Origin: an uncultured Candidatus Entotheonella sp.
GTDB taxonomy: Bacteria > Tectomicrobia > Entotheonellia > Entotheonellales > Entotheonellaceae
NCBI GenBank assembly: GCA_951828535.1
Contig: OX639990.1
Location: 1,847,300 to 1,911,299 of the forward strand
Direction: 5' to 3'
Length of the DNA: 64,000 nucleotides
In this document: positions 37,062 through 43,435 of the stretch, one piece after another
How the letters are laid out: each line of letters begins with the position of its first letter
How positions within the stretch are numbered: position 1 is the first letter of the stretch
Translations under genes and position numbers: made by a program
Notes under the pieces: generated by a model
Databases searched by the model: none
The model's input: the letters and a program-made list of their open reading frames with translations, nothing else
What the model was told of the DNA's origin: nothing

Positions 37062-37090
37062 TTGAATTGCCGTATGCCAGTTCGTATAGT
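37062..37090 (+). promoter_or_regulatory. Sigma-70 promoter for pepA
   Basis: TTGAAT at 37062 and TATAGT at 37085 are separated by 17 bases and lie about 45 bases before the pepA ATG. The -35 box matches four of six consensus positions and the -10 box five of six. Confidence 0.7.
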
Positions 37091-37139
37091 AGGTGCCTTC
37101 GTTTACAGGATTCACAACACGGCATAGCGAGGGAACGGC

Positions 37140-38687
37140 ATGCTTATCGAGATTAAACGAGACAAACCCGAGGCGGTGGCGGCGGACGTGTTAGCAGTGC
37201 CACTCTGGCAGGGCGCGACAGTAGGCAGGAGGGGCGCGGCGGCCCAACTCGACGCGCGCCTTGAGGGGCTGATCGGCGACTATATCGAGAGCGGCGATTT
37301 CAAGGGCACGCTGAACAGCACGGCGCTGCTCCGCACGCGCGGCATGATAGCGGCGCCGCGGGTCCTGCTGGTGGGTCTGGGTGAGAAATCTGAGCCGCGC
37401 GAACTGGAGCACTTGCGCCAGGCAAGCGCCAGCGCCGCAACCACGGCCCGCAAGCTCGGCGCCACCAGCCTCGCGGTATTGCCACCCGCCGTATCTGCCA
37501 CTGCCTCCGAGCTTGCACAGGCCATTACGGAAGGCGCCCTCCTGGGTCTATATAAATTAGAGAAGTATAAAACAGCGGACGACGAGGCCAGCCAGAACGC
37601 CCTGGAGCAACTGACCCTCCTGGCCACCAGCGCGTCGGCCCAAAAGGAATTACAACGCGGTGCCGAGCGGGGCCAAGTGATTGCCGAGGCCGTCTCTTTG
37701 GCCCGCGACCTGGGCAACAGCCCGGGCAACGACATCAATCCTTCTTACTTGGCGGCTACCGCCCAGACCCTGGCGGAAACCACGTCGCTGGGCTGCCGGC
37801 TCCTGGACCCGGCGGAAATGGAAGAATTGAACATGGGCTGCCTGCTGGGTGTCGCGCAGGGCAGCGCACAACCGCCGGCCTTCATCATTCTGGAACACAC
37901 GCCCCGGGGTGCCAGCGGCGCACCGATCGTGCTGGTTGGCAAGGGGCTGACCTTCGACAGCGGCGGCATTTCGATCAAGCCAGCGGGCGGCATGGAAGAC
38001 ATGAAGATGGACATGTCGGGCGGTGCCGCGGTGCTCGGAACCATGCAGGCGCTGGCACGCCTGAATTATCCCCGCCGCGTGGTGGGTCTGGTCCCCGCTT
38101 CGGAAAACCTGCCGAGCGGCACAGCCGTTAAACCCGGCGACATCCTGCGCGCCATGTCGGGCAAAACCGTCGAGGTGATCAACACCGACGCCGAAGGCCG
38201 TTTGATCCTCGCCGATGCCTTGGCGTATGCCGTGGAAAAATACAAGCCCGCCTGCATCATCGATCTGGCCACCCTCACCGGTGCCGTGGTGGTCGCCTTG
38301 GGCAGCCAGGCCACCGGCATGATGGGCACTGACGACGACATGATGACGCGGCTGCGCGAAGCGGGCGAACGCTGCGCCGAACGGGTCTGGCAACTGCCCT
38401 TGTTCGACGAATACAGCAAGCAGATCAAGAGCGACTTCGCCGACATCAAGAACACCGGCGGGCGCGAGGCCGGCTCGATCATCGGCGGCGCCTTCCTTAA
38501 GGAGTTCGTCGGCGATACCCCCTGGGTGCATCTCGACATCGCCGGCATGGCCTGGACGCGCGAGGGCAAGCCGTACGTGCCCAAAGGCTCAACCGGTTGG
38601 GGCATCCGCCTGCTGCTGGAAACCCTGGAGAGCATGCCGGCACCGGCTGCCAAGGCTAAGTCGAGAGCCAAAGCCAAGGCAAGCTGA
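37140..38687 (+). CDS. pepA: Leucyl aminopeptidase PepA (M17)
   Basis: A 515-residue cytosolic hexameric aminopeptidase with a two-metal site. It releases N-terminal amino acids, and PepA proteins sometimes also bind DNA. The C-terminal catalytic domain has Gly-Lys-Gly-Leu-Thr-Phe-Asp-Ser-Gly-Gly, Met-Lys-Met-Asp-Met-Ser-Gly-Gly-Ala and the family signature Asn-Thr-Asp-Ala-Glu-Gly-Arg-Leu. The C-terminus ends in a Lys/Ala-rich tail of about 15 residues not usual in the family. GAGGGA precedes the ATG. It has its own promoter and a strong terminator. Confidence 0.95.
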   Translation: MLIEIKRDKPEAVAADVLAVPLWQGATVGRRGAAAQLDARLEGLIGDYIESGDFKGTLNSTALLRTRGMIAAPRVLLVGLGEKSEPRELEHLRQASASAATTARKLGATSLAVLPPAVSATASELAQAITEGALLGLYKLEKYKTADDEASQNALEQLTLLATSASAQKELQRGAERGQVIAEAVSLARDLGNSPGNDINPSYLAATAQTLAETTSLGCRLLDPAEMEELNMGCLLGVAQGSAQPPAFIILEHTPRGASGAPIVLVGKGLTFDSGGISIKPAGGMEDMKMDMSGGAAVLGTMQALARLNYPRRVVGLVPASENLPSGTAVKPGDILRAMSGKTVEVINTDAEGRLILADALAYAVEKYKPACIIDLATLTGAVVVALGSQATGMMGTDDDMMTRLREAGERCAERVWQLPLFDEYSKQIKSDFADIKNTGGREAGSIIGGAFLKEFVGDTPWVHLDIAGMAWTREGKPYVPKGSTGWGIRLLLETLESMPAPAAKAKSRAKAKAS

Positions 38688-38754
38688 GCATTCCTCCAAG
38701 CCGCCTTGCAATTCTTCCCTCAGCCACTATTGAGGTTAATTTTCGGCTTCCAAT

Positions 38755-38792
38755 AGGAAAACCCCTCCGGGATATCCCAGAGGGGTTTTCCT
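38755..38792. terminator. Bidirectional rho-independent terminator
   Basis: A perfect 13-bp stem (AGGAAAACCCCTC / GAGGGGTTTTCCT) encloses a 12-base loop. The A- and T-rich outer parts of the stem supply a U tract in both directions, so it can end pepA and the convergent selenoprotein transcript. Confidence 0.88.
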
Positions 38793-38832
38793 AACCGCGC
38801 TCGTAGACGGCGCTCCCCCAGCCCACCGTTGG

Positions 38833-39711
38833 TTACCCGGTGAATTGAACCGCCGAGACATGCGCTTCGGCGCGGTCGCGGTCCTCCTGATGCTGGTACT
38901 GCGGCGTGGCGTATCGTGGACGCCGGTCATCCGGCCCGCGCTGCGCGGTTTCCTGCCACGCCCGGTCATCCGACCACTTGAAGGGAAGCATGTTCACCGT
39001 CCCCGGAGCGGTGAGGCTGCTGAAGCCGGCAAGCGCCGCGAGCAGAATCTCCCGCTGCAGAATCGGTTGGTGCGGCTTGCCGGTGGTGTGTCCCAGTGGG
39101 TAATCAAGGAAGGCGGCGCGCGGCGGATTCACCGCCTGCGTGATATCCAACGCGCTGGTCATGCACAGGGTTGAGATTCCCGCGGCTTCAACGTGGCGGG
39201 CGAGCAGTCCGACGGACTGGTGGCACACGGGTCAAGCCGGCACGAACAGGACGGCATCGACCTCTTCAGCCGACAGGCACTCGGTGACGCGCGGGGCCAT
39301 TTCCTCCTGCACGCGCCGGGACGAATAAATGCCGCCCATGAAGGTGTAAGCGTTCGCGGCCAGGCTGCCAATGACGCCCTCGCCAACCAGCCCGCGCAGC
39401 GTGTCGATGGGAAACACGACGTTCGGATCCTGGCGGGCATCGGTCAGATCATAGGCAAAATGCGTCGCCCGCAACTCGCTAGTCGGCACGTCCATCGGAA
39501 TTGCCAGCAGGGACGTATCGTCGCGGTAGTGGAAGGCCACCTGGCGGCTGACGTAGATGCCGCCCGAGGCGACCAGGCCCAACCGACACTCAGACAACGG
39601 CTTCGACAAGGGATGCCACGGTGGGGTGTCCGCGTTGAACACCCATTGATAGGCGCCATAACCCAGCGTTTCGTATTTCTCCCGGATGCGTTCTATATAT
39701 TCGACAGGCAT
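38833..39711 (-). CDS. GrdB/PrdB-like selenoprotein (in-frame UGA = Sec160)
   Basis: A 292-residue protein of the glycine/sarcosine/betaine reductase selenoprotein B-like family, readable only if the TGA at 39234-39232 codes for selenocysteine. The N-terminal 159 residues (from ATG 39711, with GGGAGGA six bases upstream) and the 132 C-terminal residues are in the same frame. The two halves read through as Leu-Phe-Val-Pro-Ala-Sec-Pro-Val-Cys-His-Gln-Ser-Val, a Sec-x-x-Cys redox motif. The sequence after it (Thr-Ser-Ala-Leu-Asp-Ile and Asn-Pro-Pro-Arg-Ala-Ala-Phe) continues the conserved family. A small hairpin just downstream fits a bacterial SECIS. It follows an AcoX-like kinase gene. In relatives the family cleaves C-N bonds reductively; here the substrate is unknown. 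Without Sec insertion a 159-residue fragment would result. Confidence 0.85.
39205..39234 (-). other. UGA codon plus SECIS-like hairpin
   Basis: On the minus strand the TGA is followed after 12 bases by CAGTCC-GTC-GGACTG, a perfect 6-bp stem with a three-base loop opening with G. That G lies 19 bases after the UGA, within the spacing known for bacterial SECIS elements. No SelB-binding test is possible here. Confidence 0.72.
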
Positions 39712-39728
39712 TTCGTCCTCCCGGCCCC

Positions 39729-40739
39729 TCATGTCGATTCCAGACAGCGCCGCTCTCGTCCGGTCATGAAAAATCCCTGTTCGGCCGCCAGCGCCAGCAC
39801 CTTCTGAGGCTGCACGACTCGCGGCCCACCGGCCCGCAGGTACGCCGCAACACGGTCGTGCGGCCGCATCACAATCTCCCGCTCGCCGTCCAGAGCGATA
39901 GTCCCCCTCCCCGCCGGCAACTCCACCCGTTCATCGAAGTCGAGGTGCGCGTAGCGCCGCACGCCGACGGGCTGGATCAGACCGGGCGCGATCGGCGCCA
40001 GAACCGGCGGCGCCTGCGGGTCGGTCTCAATAACCATGCCGCCGCACCGGGGTGGGCTGGGCGGCGGCAGATTGCCCGCCAGCGCCATGAAGCCGATCTG
40101 CGCCGCCACGCGCTGGGTCACAATAACCATGCGAACCTTGTTCATGTCCCACACGGCGCGCGAGGCGACGTAGAGATCGTCGCACACCACGGCGTCGATC
40201 AGAGCCATATCCGCCGCTTCCCCGTTGATTTCCACCTCCAGGCAGGGCCGCTGCTCGACCGCCTCGGCGGCCGCGACCGTGCCGCTCGCTACCAGGCCCG
40301 CCGCCAGACCTGCCAGGGTGCCTTCGAGCATGTACGGAAACACGTTGTTGGTGCCGGTGGACAGCGGTAGGAGCGGAACCAAGCCGCACGCCTTGGCGAG
40401 CGCGCGGTTGGTGCCGTCGCCGCCAAGGCTGACCAGACAATCGACGCCGAGGTCCCGCATGCGCCCGGCGGCCCGTGTCGTGTCCGCTTGGGTGTCGTCA
40501 ACCGGCATGTCGAGTTGCTGCACCTCGGCATTCAGCTTGAGGTTGTCCTGGGCTTTGCCGCAAATGTTAAAGGTGTCGGGCATGGTGACGATGCGGTCCA
40601 CCCCCACCGCGTCCAAACCGAGCATGACGCGCCGTACGATGTTCACCTTCTCGTTGTTGTTGAACACCGATCCGTGGGCGACCAGGCGCCGGATGTCCTT
40701 TCCCGAAGCCGGATTGGCAATGATGCCGACGCAAGCCAC
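39729..40739 (-). CDS. ATP-NAD kinase-like protein (AcoX family)
   Basis: A 336-residue protein of the NAD-kinase superfamily. The conserved Gly-Gly-Asp-Gly-Thr motif appears as Val-Ser-Leu-Gly-Gly-Asp-Gly-Thr-Asn-Arg, and a second motif reads Ser-Thr-Gly-Thr-Asn-Asn-Val-Phe-Pro. It begins Gly-Ile-Ile-Ala-Asn-Pro-Ala-Ser-Gly-Lys-Asp-Ile-Arg-Arg, typical of AcoX proteins found with acetoin dehydrogenase genes. The function of AcoX is not established. GTG 40739 has AAGGGG upstream. The stop overlaps the region just before the selenoprotein ATG, so both are one operon. Confidence 0.83.
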   Translation of the reverse strand: MACVGIIANPASGKDIRRLVAHGSVFNNNEKVNIVRRVMLGLDAVGVDRIVTMPDTFNICGKAQDNLKLNAEVQQLDMPVDDTQADTTRAAGRMRDLGVDCLVSLGGDGTNRALAKACGLVPLLPLSTGTNNVFPYMLEGTLAGLAAGLVASGTVAAAEAVEQRPCLEVEINGEAADMALIDAVVCDDLYVASRAVWDMNKVRMVIVTQRVAAQIGFMALAGNLPPPSPPRCGGMVIETDPQAPPVLAPIAPGLIQPVGVRRYAHLDFDERVELPAGRGTIALDGEREIVMRPHDRVAAYLRAGGPRVVQPQKVLALAAEQGFFMTGRERRCLEST

Positions 40740-40767
40740 AATGTCCCCTTCCCAGGCTGTCCCGGTA

Positions 40768-41763
40768 TTAAACGTGCAGTTCGATCACGTCTTCTTCCTG
40801 CACCACGTAGTCGCGTTGCACCATCTGACCGTCGTACTTTTCCTTGCCCCAGATGCGCGCGAACTTGAGCCGCACCGCGAAATCCTTGTGCACCGTGGCG
40901 GCCACGTCCGACACCGTGCTGCCGCGCGGCAGGGTGAACGGCGCCGTGAGGTCCGGCTTCTTGCCCGGCGCCTTGGTGTACACCCGAATCTTATCCAGCA
41001 AGGCGTATAACGCGGCGCGCAATGCCTCAAGGTTGTGCCCGTCAAAAACCGATACCGCCAACCGCGGCCAGCGCTCGCCGTATAACTCCTCGACCATCGC
41101 CCAGGAGTCCTCGCCGTCCGGGCTGTCGTATTTCGTCCCCAGCAGCATCGTTGGCCGTTCCACTACGCCGATCGGCAGATCGTCCGGGTCTGATAACATA
41201 CCGGGCGCGCCTGGTGACACCTTCCACTCAGCCAGCGTAGCGCAGGCGAACTCGATCGCCTCAAGTGCCTCGGCGTCGCTCAAATCCACGACCATGAGCA
41301 AGGCGTCCGCATTGCGCACGATCTGTTGCAGCCACGATTCCATGTAATCGCGGGAAATGGGCGGCAGATCGACGAGCTGGATCTGAACGTTCTCGTAGAC
41401 CACCATGCCGGGAATGGGCTTGCGGGTCGCGAACGGGTAATCGGCGACCTCCGTAACAGCCTTGGAAAGCGCCCCCACCAGCGCGGATTTGCCGGCGTTC
41501 GGAAGTCCCAGCAGGGCGATCTGCCCCGCGCCTTCCTTCACCACTGACGGGCCGCCGGCCCGCCGCGCTCCTCCCGATTTCTGAGCCTCCTGACGTAGCT
41601 TGGACAAGCGTCGCTTCAGGTCGGCCTGGAGCTTGTCCGTCCCCTTGTGCTTGGGAATAACCCGCAGCATCTCCTCCAGGCAAGCCACCTTCTCTTGGTG
41701 CGTGGCAGCCTGCTTGAAGCGCTGTTCGGCTTCCATGTATTGCGGTGTGAGGTTGGCGGGCAT
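40768..41763 (-). CDS. DRG-like Obg-superfamily GTPase with TGS domain
   Basis: A 331-residue GTPase. An N-terminal helical region (residues 1-65, basic) precedes the G domain: P-loop Gly-Leu-Pro-Asn-Ala-Gly-Lys-Ser at 86-93, a Thr in the switch region (Tyr-Pro-Phe-Ala-Thr), and Val-Asp-Leu-Pro-Pro at 131-135, where classical GTPases have Asp-x-x-Gly. G4 is Thr-Lys-Tyr-Asp at 210-213, a change from Asn-Lys-x-Asp. A TGS domain occupies residues 270-331 and ends Glu-Glu-Asp-Val-Ile-Glu-Leu-His-Val. The layout resembles eukaryotic and archaeal DRG proteins rather than ObgE or YchF. It probably binds ribosomes or translation factors. Confidence 0.85.
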   Translation of the reverse strand: MPANLTPQYMEAEQRFKQAATHQEKVACLEEMLRVIPKHKGTDKLQADLKRRLSKLRQEAQKSGGARRAGGPSVVKEGAGQIALLGLPNAGKSALVGALSKAVTEVADYPFATRKPIPGMVVYENVQIQLVDLPPISRDYMESWLQQIVRNADALLMVVDLSDAEALEAIEFACATLAEWKVSPGAPGMLSDPDDLPIGVVERPTMLLGTKYDSPDGEDSWAMVEELYGERWPRLAVSVFDGHNLEALRAALYALLDKIRVYTKAPGKKPDLTAPFTLPRGSTVSDVAATVHKDFAVRLKFARIWGKEKYDGQMVQRDYVVQEEDVIELHV

Positions 41764-41872
41764 ACGTCGTCCTCCGTCTCGGCAACGAAATCACCATCCG
41801 CCCCGCGCGGCGGCATGGGTCGGGGCGGGCCAGCCACTATACACAATCAGCCGCGGGCGGATCAATCCGGCC

Positions 41873-43057
41873 TCACCACGACTCGACGGCGAGTCCTTTG
41901 AGGTAGCTCGTTTCGGGGATGGCCATGACCTCCGGATGGTGCGCCGCCTGGCTCAGACGCTGCCGCACAATGAGCTGCCGGCGGGCGTCACGGGCAGCCT
42001 CCTGCACCATCGCCTCGAAGCGTTCCCGCGAGATGTGGTGCGAGCACGAAAAGGTCAGCAGGACGCCGCCCTGGCGCAGCAGCTTGAGCGCCTGCAAGTT
42101 GATTTCCTTGTAGCCGTCGAGGGCTTTGTCAACGGCGCCGCGCTGATGGGTGAAGGCGGGCGGGTCGAGCACCACGACGTCGAACCGCCGCCCCTGTCGC
42201 TGCAGGTGCCGCAAGCGGTTGAATACGTTTCCGTTCTCGAACTGGCAGCGGTCACCGAGGCCATTCAATTCGGCATTCCGCCGCGCCTGCTCCAGGGTCG
42301 GCGTCGAGCTGTCCACGCCCAGCACCTCGGCCGCCCCGGCCGCGGCGGCGTGCAGGCTGAAGGCGCCGGTGTAGCAGAAGGCATCCAGCACCTTGCCGGC
42401 AGTCGGAACCAGGGCGCCCAGGGCGAGATGGTTATCGGCCTGGTCCAGATAGAACCCCGTCTTGTGCCCACCGGCTACGTCCACTTCGAGGCTAACCTGA
42501 TGCATCTGTATGGACACGGTGGTCTCGAACGGCGCCGCGATGAACCCCTTACCCAACTCCAAACCGTCGAGGCGCCGCGGTGTCAGATCGTTGCGCGCAT
42601 AGAGGCAATCGAGGCCCGTCAATTCCTGCAACAACCGCTCAATGGTTTCCCGGTGCCGGTCAAGACCCATCGAAGCATATTGCAGCACCAGAGCCGACCC
42701 GTAGCGGTCCACCGTCAGACCTGGCAGTCCGTCTCCCTCGGCGTGTACCAGCCGCAGACTGGTCGCCTCCGGGTACAGGCGCCGTCGGCGCCCCAACGCG
42801 GCCACGAGACGGCGGCGCAGCAGCGCGTCGTCAACGTCCTCGGCAATGTGACGGGTGAGCACCCGCAGGCGAATCTTGGAGCGGCTGTTGAAGTAGCCGC
42901 GCCCAAGGAACACGTCGTCATGGCTGTAACAATCCGCCACTCCGCCGTCACGCGGCGTGCCTTTGACGCGCGCAATTTCGCCCTCGTAGACCCACGGATG
43001 GCCTTGCAATTGACGCTGTTCGCGGCCTGTACGCAGAATCAGACGTGGCTGCGGCAT
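41873..43057 (-). CDS. RlmI-like class I rRNA methyltransferase (PUA + SAM domain)
   Basis: A 394-residue protein close in size to E. coli RlmI (396), which makes m5C1962 in 23S rRNA. The N-terminal PUA domain contains His-Pro-Trp-Val-Tyr and Gly-Arg-Gly-Tyr-Phe-Asn-Ser-Arg-Ser. The middle has His-Ala-Glu-Gly-Asp-Gly-Leu-Pro-Gly-Leu-Thr-Val-Asp. The SAM domain has Lys-Thr-Gly-Phe-Tyr-Leu-Asp-Gln and Val-Leu-Asp-Ala-Phe-Cys-Tyr-Thr-Gly-Ala-Phe, then Leu-Asp-Pro-Pro-Ala-Phe, and the catalytic Cys in Phe-Ser-Cys-Ser-His. ATG 43057 has AAGGGA nine bases upstream; the frame is open further but extends toward the tRNA region without homology. Confidence 0.88.
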   Translation of the reverse strand: MPQPRLILRTGREQRQLQGHPWVYEGEIARVKGTPRDGGVADCYSHDDVFLGRGYFNSRSKIRLRVLTRHIAEDVDDALLRRRLVAALGRRRRLYPEATSLRLVHAEGDGLPGLTVDRYGSALVLQYASMGLDRHRETIERLLQELTGLDCLYARNDLTPRRLDGLELGKGFIAAPFETTVSIQMHQVSLEVDVAGGHKTGFYLDQADNHLALGALVPTAGKVLDAFCYTGAFSLHAAAAGAAEVLGVDSSTPTLEQARRNAELNGLGDRCQFENGNVFNRLRHLQRQGRRFDVVVLDPPAFTHQRGAVDKALDGYKEINLQALKLLRQGGVLLTFSCSHHISRERFEAMVQEAARDARRQLIVRQRLSQAAHHPEVMAIPETSYLKGLAVESW

Positions 43058-43144
43058 GCTGACGCTTCCCTTAGCCGCCCTTTCGGGGGCATGATGTGGC
43101 ATTTCATTGGAGGATATGATTGGGGATGTTAGCCCTGAACGCGC

Positions 43145-43173
43145 TTGACACGTCCGGGGCGAGTTGCTAGATT
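43145..43173 (+). promoter_or_regulatory. Promoter of the tRNA-Ile/tRNA-Ala unit
   Basis: TTGACA (43145-43150) and TAGATT (43168-43173) are 17 bases apart, and the first tRNA starts about 40 bases after the -10 box. Orientation and spacing fit a strong stable-RNA promoter. Confidence 0.75.
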
Positions 43174-43211
43174 TTGCCTCCTTGTTATACCACGAAGACA
43201 ACATGGTTCCG

Positions 43212-43285
43212 GGGCCTGTAGCTCAGCTGGTGAGAGCGCACGCCTGATAAGCGTGAGGTCGGTAGTTCGACTCTACCCAGGCCCA
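43212..43285 (+). tRNA. tRNA-Ile (anticodon GAT)
   Basis: A 74-nt cloverleaf. The acceptor stem GGGCCTG pairs with CAGGCCC, followed by discriminator A. The D stem begins GCTC. The anticodon loop CTGATAA gives GAT, read as Ile. The T stem GGTAG/CTACC carries a TTCGACT loop. No CCA is encoded (the next bases are TCC). Confidence 0.95.
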
Positions 43286-43328
43286 TCCCCCCTGCGTCAC
43301 TCCCTTGTCCATCCCTTACCCTGCTGTT

Positions 43329-43401
43329 GGGGAATTAGCTCAGTTGGGAGAGCGCCGCCCTTGCAAGGCGGAGGTCGCGGGTTCGAATCCCGCATTCTCC
43401 A
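43329..43401 (+). tRNA. tRNA-Ala (anticodon TGC)
   Basis: A 73-nt cloverleaf. The acceptor GGGGAAT pairs with ATTCTCC with one G-U pair, followed by discriminator A. The anticodon loop CTTGCAA gives TGC. The T stem GCGGG/CCCGC carries TTCGAAT. The typical Ala G-U pair at position 3-70 is present. It follows tRNA-Ile by 43 bases, with no rRNA gene on either side. Confidence 0.95.
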
Positions 43402-43435
43402 TTCCCCCGGCGGCACGCCACCCCAGGCTTGCGCG

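Noticed and set aside
43201-43410. rRNA operon around the Ile/Ala tRNAs
   Set aside because: Flanks are an RlmI-like gene and a CoA-transferase gene; no 16S or 23S sequence is present.
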